The notes beneath the pieces were generated by a model. That model made no database searches and was not told where the DNA came from. It saw only the letters and a program-made list of their open reading frames with translations. A stretch of DNA of 64,000 nt from Thinopyrum elongatum. Taxonomy: Eukaryota > Streptophyta > Magnoliopsida > Poales > Poaceae. Below, piece after piece: positions 10,268-22,714 of this stretch. Every line of letters starts with the position of its first letter. Position 1 is the stretch's first letter. The position numbers and the translations under genes were made by a program. Where the stretch lies: NCBI GenBank assembly GCA_011799875.1, contig CM022297.1, positions 522,625,362 to 522,689,361 of the forward strand, given 5' to 3'.

Positions 10268-13200
10268 TGTAACACCCCAAAAATTTAATCATGTTTTTAC
10301 TAAATAAAAATTTGGCCAGAAATAAAATTTTGATTTTTGCTAGGTCTTTTATTAATTTCAGAACCTTTTCTGTTTTCTGATTTCAAAATTCTTCCCTCCA
10401 TATAGAAATTTTTGGAAATAATGTTGTGGCTTGGGTAGTTCTCTTAAAAAATTTCAATTATAGTTTAATAACAGTAAGAATTATTTTCAAAATAAAAATT
10501 TCCCCAAAACAATTCTTTTAATACCTATTTCTATATTTTAAATGCCTCTGTTACACTACAACTATTTTAAATAATTTTTAAAATACCACAAAATTTTTGA
10601 GGGGTCATGTGATGCCTACAGATCACTTTTATACAAAAACCCAACCTGGTGTTTTGAAAATGTTGGGTGAAACAATCTCTTTTCATTTCTGTCCCATTTC
10701 TGAGTTATAACTGCAACCCCAATATTACTTGCTCCAAAAATTCTGAAATTTTTCCCACCTACTGTTCTTCCAACCAAACACTTAAGTCCAAAATTTTAGC
10801 CCCATTTGAATCTTTTTAGTTCACCAAATATTCCCCTGAAGTTCCTGTCCAGAAATGAATTTCAGATAAACTTCCATTAGCAAGTATCTCTTTCTGCCAA
10901 AACAACTCCACCATCATATCTACCATCCAAAGAGACATCTATATGCCAATTTTCAGGTTTATAAAAGCCTCCTAGTTAGCCATGGCATTTCATCAAACAC
11001 CTTGCAGTCATGACAAAAATTTGGCCCCTTTCTAAATTGCATTTGGAACTTGCTCTACTGGCCAGGAAAGTATGTCCAACATCCTTGTCAATCTCCCAAG
11101 TATAACCCTGCTAATTTGCAGCTCATTTGGGTCACTCTAGAGGCCATTAGCATTTCGTCGAGCAACTTTTGTGCGTGTCTAGCGCGCAAGCAGAGCGTCC
11201 GGACTGCAGCCGCTGGCACCCACGCTCATGTAGCTCCCCAGCTCCTCCCCTCGATCGTCCTGAGCCTCGCCGATACCCTCCCTCGCCGACACCCTCCCTG
11301 GCTACTATCGCCGCCTAGCACCAACCAGCGCCGCCGCCACCGAAACCTTCTCGGGCACGGCACCGCCCCGGTGCACCTGGCACCACCCGAAGCCAGCCAG
11401 CTCACCTGGGGAGTAACTGCTGACCACTGCCCCTCCGCCGACCGCAGCTACCCACTCTGCCGCCATCAATGGCCACCCGCCATCGCCGCCGTCTCCGCCA
11501 AGTCTCTGCCAAGACACGCGCCGTACCCACGAGTTGCTAGCACGTCCTCTGGACGGTGGCCTCCCCCGAAAGCCGTTGCACTGCACCGACCACGCCACCG
11601 TCCTCAACTGTGCCTTTAATGGCCGTCCATCGCCGTGGCGCGTCTCGATTGGACCAGCCACCGCGAGAACCAACCTCCGCATGCTATAAAGCTTCACCAC
11701 GCGCTCTCCCTGCTACTCTGAACCACTCACCCTCATCCACCCCTCCCTGGGAATCACCAGGAGCACCCCATTGGATCGGACGGGGCCGTCCTCCTCATTT
11801 CCGGCCGAGGCAGCCGCATACTGTCTCCCATCTCCGCGCTTTATTCCGGCCGCCCCCAGCGCCTCCCAGACCACCTACGGGCGCGGGATGAAGTGACAGA
11901 TCCATCCCCGCCGTCACTCGAGGCCGCCGAGCCCTCCACCAACGGCTGCGAGCAGCACCGGCGCGCCTCTGTTGCCTGTCGAAAGGAAGAAGAAGGAGAC
12001 AGGGGAGGAGAGAGAAGCCGCGTGGACCCCACACGTCAGCCACACATCAAAGGGGTATGACCCACTAACGGCTGGGACCGATCAGTTTAAGTGGAGGCGC
12101 AGTCACAGAAGTACATTTCCCTCTTCGGAAGGCGTACTCCCTGAAAGACGCCTTCGACGCCAGCGGCCTCCCGCGCGGCCAGACGACTGGGCCTGGCCCA
12201 GCGGCACCGCTCGGTTAAACAGCGCTCATGACGCAGCTCTGTTCCTTTTCTTTTTTTCAGTAATATTCCATTAGTTACACAACCACCTTTTCAACTCCAA
12301 ATCGAGAGTTTCAAATTTCTAATTACTCCTAAAATCATACTCTATTATTCCAGCCTAGGTGAACATTTTTCCTACACACTATTCCTACTGGATATTTTAA
12401 ATAGTCAATTCCTTTAATTATTTCAACTTAGAAACTCCATAAGTAAATCATATGAACTCCAAATAATTTGATTCTTTTTCTGAAATTCCTTAATTTTTAT
12501 CTAGTTTATTTAAATGTTTATTTCAAAAATATTTGAAACAATTTTTGGCACTATTTTTGTTTTATGTGGTAATTTAAATATATTTTTTGAAAATAGGAAA
12601 TGGAGGGGAGTTAATATTTCAAACTTTTGGAGTGCACCCAATATTTCTGCATGCTCAAGGCAAGCATCTTGAACACTTGATATGGTGATTGCATGGTTGA
12701 ATTATTTGCAAGAATGATTAAATCATGAGTATGTTGAATTCGAATAAATTTTGAATATAGCTAGTTATGCATGCATGATTCCTTGATGATATTGCATCTT
12801 CATGAAGCATGAATAAGGATGGTTACTTTCACATGTCACCTATGTCTATGCGATCCGGACTAATCTGCAGGAAAGAATCAGTTACGAGAAAAGTGACCGT
12901 GTGACTGAAAATCTCGTGGTGACGAGAATGATCAGTGATGGCATGTTGGGACATGCTAGGTGGTGACCCTGTTGGGTGCTACCGAGGAGATATATTGTGT
13001 TAACCTCTGCAGGAAAACTTAAACCTCCTGAGTCGATCGTAGATCGAGTCTTGTTCCGGTAACCCCCATACTTGTTTCGTGCTGCCACAGGTTCCTGCCA
13101 CAGGTAGGGTATGGTTCAGTAAGTTGTTAACCCCTTTCCATGCACACACCGTACAGAGGGCCACGATGAGGGTTTCCAATGGCCATGGACTAAATCCTGT

Positions 13201-14605
13201 CATCGGGTCAGGGGGCATGGGTGTTACCGGCTGTAGCCGAGAGGGAGTGTCCCCTTGGAATCCGCGCATATTAATAGTGATCCCATGCAGGACGTTGGTC
13301 TCTCCGTCTTAGAGTTTTTCTTGAACGATGCTTTGGGTGATTCCTGGCATCCGGAAAGTTAATCTGGTGTGTGCTGGTCAGGTGTGTTTTCAACCCAAAG
13401 ACCGTAATGGGAATTAGTCAGTGTCACGGTACTGACTAAAGAAATCCTTTACTTGTGGGTAAAGAGTACACCCTCTGCAGAGTTTAAACCTATTCGAATA
13501 GCTGTGTCCGCGGTTATGGGCTACAGTGTGGGTTGGTCAAGTGTCGGTCTTAGAGTCGGTCTCCGAAGGAAAATAATTAACTTGAGCATGAACTATTTTG
13601 CAGGATGTTGTCATCATCTCTAACACTGTCATGGTTATTTTTGAATATTATTGTTGTGAATATTACTGTGGTTATGCATTTTATTGTGGACTAACCCGTT
13701 TCTCTTATTTTTTATTTTCCTGAGTGTCTCAAGGGCTGGCTAGACTACCCCGGGCACTCAATTTTATTTTCAAGACCTTTTGTGGCGTCCCTCGAGTTCA
13801 CAGGCAGTTTCTCACGCCACTACTCTTGTGGATACCCTATTGGCATTTCTCTTCTAGTCCGACCGTGGCGTCACTTGACACCCGACTGGCATTTCTTTTC
13901 AAGACCTCTTCATGGCATCCCTCGAGTTTACAGGCGGTCCCGCCACTACTCATGTGGACACCCGATTGGCATTTCTCTTCAAGACCTACCGTGGTGTCAC
14001 TTGACATCCGACCGGCATTTATTTTATTTTATTTTTCCTTTAACTTTCCTTGTTTATCACTAACATTTTCATATACTCAATTATTTGCACATGCCAATAT
14101 GTTATCATGCCATGACTTAAAATCATGTCAGCTTGCATAATAGTCCAGCATGAGCATACGCATATAATTTGGTTCATCATGATCATATAATTTATCTGCT
14201 GCTTTCGGTATATCTTTTGTTCATGATGTTTGCGAGTACATTCAAACGTACTCACAGGCTTGTCCCTGGCTATTTACTTGGCCAGGTCAGGAGTTCTACA
14301 AGGACTACCTCAGCAACGTCCGTGCGGAGCCTAGGATAGCAGCCACGCGGATAGGAATTATCCGGGTCAGCTGTTCCTGTGGGAATGGAGCCCCATCAAC
14401 GTTGGAGAACCACGAGTCATTTCCGTCATCCACCACCGGAGTCACTGTTGTATCATTAGACCTTTATGGTCCTGTATCCAATTCTTGTAATAGCTTGGTA
14501 ATCTGTAACAAGGATGTGTCCACCAGTAACAGTAATCCTGGGCTGGTGATGACACGAGGGGTTAATTTCCGGGATATTTTGTGTCCCCGAAATCCGGCCC
14601 CGACA
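10268..14605. mobile_element. 4.3-kb non-coding TG...CA element nested in the solo LTR
   Basis: It starts TGTAACACCCC and ends GGCCCCGACA, flanked by the 5-base duplication CTAGG (10263-10267, 14606-14610). It joins AT-rich ends to a GC-rich, C-run-rich core (about 11150-12240) and has no retrotransposon protein. Length and termini fit a solo LTR of a long-LTR (LARD-type) family; I cannot name the family. The reading frames in the GC-rich core have no recognisable domain and are taken as chance. Confidence 0.8.
13771..14020 (+). repeat. 129-bp tandem repeat, about two copies
   Basis: CAAGACCT...CTCGAGTT...GGCATTT recurs with a period of 129 bases (13771 and 13900). Each unit has an ~80-base part and a ~49-base part beginning near CCGTGG(C/T)GTCACTTGACA. 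Confidence 0.8.
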
Positions 14606-15620
14606 CTAGGGTTTAAGCTTCTGTCACTCTAGCAACCCATCATCTAATTATTACTTCCCAATGCCTTCCCCTAGGCCCAAATCTTGGTGAAGTGTCATGT
14701 AGTCGATGTTCACATAACACCACTAGAGGAAAGACAACATACATCTCATCAAAATATCAAACGAATACCAAATTCACATGATTACTTATAACAAGACTTC
14801 TCCCATGTCCTCAGGAACAAATGTAACTACTCACAAAGCATATTCATGTTCATAATCAGAGGAGTATTAATTATCATTAAGGATCTGAACATATGATCTT
14901 CCACCGAATAAACCAACTAGCATCAACTACAAGGAGTAATCAACACTACTAGCAACCCACAGGTACCAATCTGAGGTTCTGAGACAAAGATAGGATACAA
15001 GAGATGAACTAGGGTTTGAGAGGAGATGGTGCTGGTGAAGATGTTGATGGAGATTGACCCCCTCTCGATGAGAGGATCGTTGGTGATGACGATGGCTTCG
15101 ATTTCCCCCTCCCGGAGGGAAGTTTTCCCGGCAGAACAGCTCCGTCGGAGCCCTAGATTGGTTCTGCCCAAGTTCCGCCTCGAGACGGCGGCGCTTCATC
15201 CCGAAAACTTCCTTCTTATTTTTTCCAGGGCAAAAGACACCATATAGCAGAAGATGGGCGTCGGGGGCCTGCCAGGGGGCCCAAAAGACTGGAGGGCGCG
15301 CCTAGGGGGGTAGGGCGCGCCCTCCACCCTTGTGGATGGCAGGTGGCCCCCCTCTGGTGCTTTCTTCGCCCAATATTTTTTATTAATTTCAAAATTACTC
15401 TCCGTGAAGTTTCAGGACTTTTGGAGTTGTGCAGGATAGGTCTCTAATATTTGCTCCTTTTCCAGCTCAGAATTCCAACTGCCGACATTCTCCCTCTTCA
15501 TGTAAACCTTGTAAAATAAGAGAGAAAAGGCATAAGTATTGTGATATAATGTGTAATAACAGCCCATAATGCAATAAATATTGATATAAAAGCATGATGC
15601 AAAATGGACGTATCGACGAC

Positions 15621-17578
15621 AGCTTAGGTTTCTTGCCAAACCATAGTTCATACGGTGTCGTCTTGATGGATTTAGACGGTGCCCTATTTAATGTGAATGC
15701 GGCTATCTCTAATGCATAACCCCAAAATGATAGTGGCAAATCGATAAGAGACATCATAGAACGCACCATATCTAATAAAGTACGGTTACGACATTCGGAC
15801 ACACAATTACGCTGTGGTGTTCCAGGTGGCGTGAGTTGTGAAACTATTCCACATTGTTTTAAATGAAGGCCAAACTCATAACTCAAATATTCGCCTCCGC
15901 GTTCTGATCGTAGAAACTTTATTTTCTTGTTACGATGATTCTCCACTTCATTATGAAATTCTTTGAACTTTTCAAATGTTTCAGACTTATGTTTCATCAA
16001 GCAAATATACCCATACCTACTCAAATCATCTATGAAGGTTAGAAAATAACGATACCCGCCGCGTGCTTCAATACTCATCGGATCGCATACATCAGTATGT
16101 ATTATTTCCAATAAGTCATTAGCTCGCTCCATTGTTCCGGAGAACGGAGTTTTAGTCATCTTGCCCATGAGGCATGGTTCGCAAGTATTAAATAATTCAT
16201 AATCAAGTGATTCCAAAAGTCCATCTGCATGGAGTTTTTCATGCGCTTTATACCAATATGACCTAAACGGCAGTGCCACAAGTATGTTGCACTACCATTA
16301 TTAAGTTTGCATCTTTTGGCATCAATATTATGAATATGTGTATCACTACAATCGAGATTCAACAAGAATAGACCATTCACTAAGGGTGCATGACCATAAA
16401 AGATGTTACTCATATAAATAGAACAACCATTATTCTCTGATTTAATTGAATAACCGTCTCGCAATAAACAAGATCCAGATATAATGTTCATGCTCAATGC
16501 TGGCACCAAATAACAATTATTGAGGTCTAAAACTAATCCCGAAGGTAGATGTAGAGGTAGCGTGCCGACGGCGATCACATCAACCTTGGAACCATTTCCA
16601 ACATGCATCGTCACCTCGTCCTTAGCCAATCTTCTTTTAATCCGTAGCTCCTGTTTCGAGTTACAAATATGAGCAACCGAACGAGTATCAAATACCCAGG
16701 TGCCACTACGAGCATTAGCAAGGAACACATCAATAACATGTATATCAAATATACCTTTGTTCACTTTGCCATCCTTCTTATCCGCCAAATATTTGGGGCA
16801 ATTCCGCTTCCAATGACCACTACCATTGCAGTAGAAGCACTCAGTCTCAGACTTGGGTCCAGCTTTGGGCTTCTTCACGGAAGCGGCAACTTGCCTGCCG
16901 TTCTTCTTGAAGTTCCCTTTCTTTCCCTTGCCCTTTTTCTTGAAACCGGTGGTCTTGTTAACCATCAACACTTGATGCTCTTTCTTGATTTCTACCTCCG
17001 CCAATTTCAGCATCGCAAAGAGCTCGGGAATCGTTTTCGTCATCCCTTGCATATTATAGTTCTTCACGAAGCCTTTGTAGCTTGGTGGCAGTGATTGAAG
17101 AACTCTATCAATAACACACTCATCTAGGAGCTCAATTCCCAGCTGAGTCAAGTGGTTATGATACCCAGACATTTTGAGTATGTGTTCACTGACAGAACTA
17201 TTCTCCTCCATCTTGCAGCTAAAGAACTTGTTGGAGACTTCATATCTCTCAACCCGGGCATTAGCTTGAAATATCAATTTTAGCTCTTGGAACATCTCAT
17301 ATGCTCTGTGGCATTCAAAACACTTTTGTAGTCCCGGTTCCAAGCCGTAAAGCATGGCACACTGAACTATCGAGTAGTCATCAGATCGAGCTTGCCTGCA
17401 TAGCTCCTGCAGCAGGTCTGTCACCTAGCGGTGCATCAAGGACATAATTCTTCTGTGCAGCAATGAGGATAAACCTCAAGTTACGGACCCAGTCCGTGTA
17501 ATTGCTACCATCATCTTTCAACTTAGCTTTCTCTAGGAACGCATTAAAATTCAACGGAACAGTAGCACGGGCCATTTA
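15621..17578 (-). pseudogene. Copia-1 gag, protease and integrase (5' half)
   Basis: The minus-strand start ATG is at 17575 (MARATVPLNF). Gag is interrupted near 17400, where a short deletion relative to Copia-2 shifts the frame. It continues through the zinc knuckle (CFYCNGSGHWKRNC, CX2CX4HX4C) and protease (DTRSVAHIC; the family motif is DTGS, so the active-site Gly is now Arg). After another break near 16200 comes the integrase core: HTDVC, then LRSERGGEY where the family has LRSDRGGEY, then VSECRNRT, which keeps the catalytic Glu. Two catalytic positions are thus altered in addition to the frameshifts. The integrase is cut at 15620 by the nested solo LTR. Confidence 0.9.
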
Positions 17579-18803
17579 TCTACAACATAGATTTGCAAAG
17601 ATTATCAGGACTAAGTTCATGATAAATTAAGTTTAATTAATCAAATTACTAATGAACTCCCACTTAAATCAACATCCCTCAAGTTGTCTAAGTGATACAT
17701 GATCCAAATCAACTAAACCATGTCCGATCATCATGTGAGATGGAGTAGTTTTCAATGGTGAACATCTTCATGTTGATCATATCTTACTATATGATTCATG
17801 TTCGACCTTTCGGTCTGCAGTGTTCCGAGACCATATCTGTACATGCTAGGCTCGTCAAGTTTAACCCAAGTATTTTACGTTTGTAAATATGGCTTACACC
17901 CATTGTATGTGAACGTAGAGTCTATCACACCCGATCATCATGAGGTGCTTTGAAACGATGAACTTTAGCAACGATGCATACTCGGGGAGAACACCTTTAT
18001 CTTGAATTTAAGTAAAGGGATCATCTTATGTCATTCTAAGCAAAATAAGATGCATAAAGGATAAACATCACATGCGATCAAAATATGTGACATGATATGG
18101 CCATCATCATCTTGTGCTTTTGATGTCCATCTCCAAAGCAACGTCATGATCACCATCGTCACCGGCGCGATGCCTTGATCTCCATCGTTGCGTCGGGGTC
18201 GTCTCGCCAACTATTGCTTCTACAACTATTGCTAACGCATAGCGATAAAGTAAAGCAATTACATCGCGTTTGCATTTCATACAATAACTAAGAGACAACC
18301 CTAAGGCTCCTGCCAGTTGTCGATATTACAAAACATGATCATCTCATACAACAATTTATATCACATCACGTCTTGACCATATGATATCACAGCATGCCCT
18401 GCAAAAACAACTTAGACATCCTCTACTTTGTTGTTGCAAGTTTTACGTGGCTGCTACGGGCTTCTACCAAGAACCGTTCTTACCTACGCAAAACCACAAT
18501 GGTGATTATCAAGTTTGCTGTTTTAACCTTCTTCAAGGACCGGTCGTAGTCAAATTCGATTCAACTAAAGTAGGAGAAACAGACACCCGCCAGCCACCTT
18601 TATGCAAAACTAGATGCATGTCAGTCGGTGGAACCGGTCTCATGTACGTGGACATGTAAGGTTGGTCCGGGCAGCTTCATCCCACAATGCCGCCGAATCA
18701 AAATAAGACGTTGGTGGTAAGCAGTATGAACATCATCGCCAACAACTCCTTTGTGTTCTACTCGTGCATATCATCTATGCATAAACCTGGCTCATGATGC
18801 CAC
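17579..18803 (-). other. Copia-1 untranslated leader and primer-binding site
   Basis: About 1.2 kb between gag and the 5' LTR, colinear with the leaders of Copia-2 and Copia-3. The primer site next to the LTR reads TGGCATCATGAGCC on the minus strand, a mutated form of the tRNA-iMet site TGGTATCAGAGCC. The conserved leader reading frame of the other two copies is interrupted here. Confidence 0.75.
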
Positions 18804-19409
18804 TGTTGGGGAACATTGCATGGAAAACAAAAAAAATTCTACGCACACGCAAGATCTATCCAGGGAGATGCATTGCTATGAGAGGGGAGAGCATCTTCAT
18901 ACCCTTGAAGATCGCAAAGCGGAAGCGTTTATCAACGCGGTTGATGTAGTCGTACACCTTCAAGATCCGTCCCGATCAAGTACCGAACGTATGGCTCCTC
19001 CACGTTCAGCACACATTCAGCTCGATGACGTCCTCGCCTTCTTGATCCAGCAAGACGGGCAAAGTAGTAGATGAGTTCTGGCAGCACGACAGCGTGGTGA
19101 CGGTGGTGGTCAAGAACAATCTCCGCAGGGCTTCGCCAAGCACTGCAGAAACTATGATGGAGGATAAACTAGAGGGGACGGGGTTGCCGGCACACGGCTT
19201 GGTGATTCTTGATATCCTCCGGGTGCTAGCCCTGCCCCTCTATTTATATGTTGAGCCCTGGGGTCGAAACTTGGAGAAAAAGCCTCCTCAACGTCGGCTT
19301 TGCCCGCAAGGCAAGAGTCCTTCTCGGACTCCAGGACCAGACGCCAGGGTCCTTGGCGTCTGGCCCCAGGCGCCAGGCACCTTAGTGTCTGGCCCCGTGG
19401 CATCCGCAA
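18804..19409 (-). repeat. LTR-b: truncated 5' LTR of Copia-1
   Basis: About 606 bases matching the first third of LTR-a and LTR-c, stopping at CATCCGCAA directly against the start of LTR-c. The remaining ~1.1 kb is not found on the far side of Copia-2. Confidence 0.9.
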
Positions 19410-21128
19410 TGTTGGGAAACATTGCATGGAAAACAAAAAAAATTTACGCACACGCAAGATCTATCCATGGAGATGCATAGCTACGAGAGGGGAGAGCATC
19501 TTCATACCCTTGAAGATCGCAAAGCAGAAGTGTTTATCAACGCAGTTGATGTAGTCGTACACCTTCACGATCCATCCCGATCAAGTACCGAATGTACGGC
19601 ACCTCCGCGTTCAGCACACGTTCAGCTCGATGACGTCCTCGCCTTCTTGATCCAGCAAGACGGGCGAAGTAGTAGATGAGTTCCGGCAGCACGACGGCGT
19701 GGTGACGGTGTTGGTGAAGAACAATCTCCGCAGGGCTTCGCCAAGCACAACGGAAACTATGACGGAGGATAAACTACAGGGGACGAGGTTGCCGGCACAG
19801 GGCTTGGTGATTCTTGATGTGTGTTGGTGCTAGCCTTGCCCCTCTATTTATATGTTGAGGCCTGGGGTCAAAACTTGGAGTCAAAGCCTCCTCAAAGTGG
19901 GTTTTACCCGAAAGGCAACAGTCCTTCTCGGACTCCAGGACCAGACGCCAGGGTTCCCGGCGTCTGGACCCAGACGCCAGGGTCCTTGGCGTCTGGCCCC
20001 TGGCCTCCGCAAAACTAACTTTTGCACTTACCAAAAGCCTCGTGGGTTTACCCCTTGGCCCAAATAAAGTGTTCTCGTATCCGAACATTTCGGGAAACAT
20101 CCGAAACCCCTTCCGGTGAATTCCGGAACCTTTCCAGAGACTAAACACTAGTATCCCATATATCAATCTTTACCTCCGGACTATTTCGGAGCTCCTCGTC
20201 ATGTCCATGATCTCATCCGGGACTCCGAACAACATTCAGCCACCAACATACATAACTCATATAATACTATATCGTCAAAGAACGTTAAGCGTGCAGACCC
20301 TACGGGTTCGAGAATAATGTAGACATGACCGAGACGCTTCTCTGGTCAATAACCAATAGCGGGACCTGGATGCCCATATTGCTTCCTACATATTCCACGA
20401 AGATCTTTATCGGTCGAACCATTATGACAACATACGTAATTCCCTTTGTCCATCGGTATGTTACTTGCCTGAGATTCGATCGTCGGTATCTTCATACCTA
20501 GTTCAATCTCGTTACCGACAAGTCTCTTTACTCGTTCCGTAATACATCATCTCGTAACTAACTCATTAGTCATTTGCTTGCAAGGCTTCTTATGATGTGT
20601 ATTACCGAGAGGGCCCAAAGATACCTCTTCGATACTCGCAGTGACAAATCCTAATCTCGATCTATGCCAACTCAACAAACACCTTCGGAAATACCTGTAG
20701 AGCATCTTTATGATCTCCCAGTTACGTTGTGATGTTTGATAGCACACAAGGTATTACTCCGGTATTCGAGAGTTGCATAATCTCATAGTCGAAGGATTAT
20801 GTATTTGACATGAAGAAAGCAATAGCAATAAACTGAACGATCATTATGCTAAGCTAACGGATGGGTCTTGTCCATCACATCATTCTCCTAATGATGTTAT
20901 CCCGTTATCAAATGACAACACATGTCTATGGTTAGGAAACCTTAACCATCTTTGATCAACGAGCTAGTCTAGTAGAGGCTTACTAGGGACACGGTATTTG
21001 TTTATGTATTCACACATGCATTTAAGTTTCCGATCAATACAATTATAGCATGAATAATAAACCTTTATCATGAATAAGGAAATATAAAATAACAACTTTA
21101 TTATTGCCTCTAGGGCATATTTCCTTCA
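19410..21128 (-). repeat. LTR-c: 3' LTR of Copia-2
   Basis: 1719 bases, TGTTGGGAAAC...TTTCCTTCA, of the same subtype as LTR-a and LTR-b, with the GGCGTCTGG inverted repeats near 19940-20000. The polypurine tract lies directly outside at 21129. Confidence 0.92.
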
Positions 21129-21195
21129 GTCTCCCACTTGCACTAGAGTCAATAATCTAGATTACATTGTAATGAATCTAACACCCATGGAGTCT

Positions 21196-22714
21196 TGGTG
21201 TTGATCATGTTTTGCTCATGGAAGAGGCTTCAATGGGTCTGCTACATTCAGATCCGTATGTATTTTGCAAACTTCTATGTCTCCGTCCTTGACCTGTTCA
21301 CGAATGGAGTTGAAGCGTCTCTTGATGTGTTTGGTTCTCTTGTGAAACCTGGATTCCTTCGCCAAGGCAATTGCTCCAGTGTTGTCACAAAAGATTTTCA
21401 TTGGACCCGATGCACTGGGTATTACACCCAGATCGGATATGAACTCCTTCATCCAGACTCCTTCATTTGCTACTTCTGAAGCATCTATGTACTCCGCTTC
21501 ACACGTAGATCCCGCCACGACAGTTTGCTTGGAACTGCACCAACTGACAGCTCCACCATTCAATATAAATACGTATCCAGTTTGTGACATAGAGTCATCC
21601 GGATCAGTGTCAAAGCTAGCATCGACATAACCATTTACGATGAGCTCTTTGTCACCTCCATAAACGAGAAACATATCCTTGGTCCTTTTTAGGTACTTCA
21701 GGATGTTCTTGACCGCTGTTCAGTGATCCACTCCTGGATTACTTTGGTACCTCCCTGCCAAACTTATGGCAAGGCACACATCAGGTCTGGTACACAGCAT
21801 AGCATACATGATAGAACCTATGGCTGAGGCATAGGGAATGACTTTCATTCTCTCTCGATCTTCTACAGTGGTCGGGCTTTGGGTCTGACTCAATTTCACA
21901 CCTTGTAACACAGGCAAGAACCCTTTCTTTGACTGATCCATTTTGAACTTCTTCAAAACTTTGTCAAGGAATGTGCTTTGTGAAAGTCCTATTAAGTGTC
22001 TCGATCTATCCCTATAGATCTTGATGCCCAATATATAAGCAGCTTCACCGAGGTCTTTATTGAAAAATTCTTATTCAAGTATCCTTTTATGCTATCCAAA
22101 AATTCTATATCATTTCCAATCAATAATATGTCATCCACATATAATATTAGAAATGCTACAGAGCTCCCACTCACTTTCTTGTAAATACAGGCTTCACCGT
22201 AAGTCTGTATAAAACCATATTCTTTGATCACCTCATCAAAGCGTATATTCCAACTCCGAGATGCTTGCACCAGTCCATAAATGGATCGCTGGAGCTTGCA
22301 CACTTTGTTAGCACCTTTAGGATCGACAAAACCTTCTGGTTGCATCATATACAACTCTTCTTTAAGAATTCCATTAAGGAATGCAGTTTTGACATCCAGT
22401 TGCCAGATTTCATAATCATAAAATGTGGCAATTGCTAACATGATTCGGACAGACTTAAGCATCGCTACAAGTGAGAAGGTCTCATTGTAGTCAACCCCTT
22501 GAACTTGTCGAAAACCTTTTGCGACAAGTCAAGCTTTGTAGACAGTAACATTACCATCAGCGTCAGTCTTCTTCTTGAAGATCCATTTATTCTCTATGGC
22601 TTGTCGATCATTGGGCAAATCCACCAAAGTCCATACTTTGTTCTCATACATGGATCCTATCTCAGATTTCATGGCCTTAAGCCATTTGTCGGAATGTGGG
22701 CTCATCATAGCTTC
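21196..22714 (-). pseudogene. Copia-2 reverse transcriptase and RNase H
   Basis: The reverse transcriptase frame (about 22714-22060) holds [12 protein letters not shown] and the catalytic LYVDDILLIGND. A one-base deletion near 22058 relative to Copia-1 shifts the frame. RNase H continues in 22031-21720 and 21674-21196 (CDNTGAIALAKE, TKHIKRRFNS). A TGA near 21718 replaces a conserved Trp codon, and a short deletion removes codons near the C terminus. Confidence 0.9.

Larger units (their letters stand above)
9757..15615 (-). mobile_element. Solo LTR of an Athila/Gypsy-like family, interrupted by a second insertion
   Basis: It starts TGATGACCCACAAGTATAGGG and ends GGACGTATCG (the usual end is TATCA, so the last base has mutated). 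The 5-base duplication ACGAC is at 9752-9756 and 15616-15620, and removing the insert rejoins the Copia-1 integrase exactly as in the uninterrupted Copia-2. Without the nested 4.3-kb element the LTR is about 1.5 kb. No second LTR, primer site or coding region is present, so it is a solo LTR. Strand is inferred from related Athila-type LTRs, whose sense start is TGATACG. Confidence 0.85.
5991..19409 (-). mobile_element. Copia-1: Angela/BARE-1-type LTR retrotransposon with nested insertions and a truncated 5' LTR
   Basis: On the minus strand the order is 5' LTR (18804-19409, incomplete), leader, gag, protease, integrase, reverse transcriptase, RNase H, polypurine tract and 3' LTR (5991-7713). 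Integrase before reverse transcriptase is the Copia order. A solo LTR (9757-15615) splits the integrase region. The left flank is ACGAT; the right flank is lost because the 5' LTR breaks off at 19409, so no target duplication can be shown. All coding parts are frameshifted or stopped. Confidence 0.9.

Noticed and set aside
11050..11891. Overlapping ORFs in the GC-rich core of the 4.3-kb element
   Set aside because: High-GC sequence opens several frames on both strands; no conserved motif.
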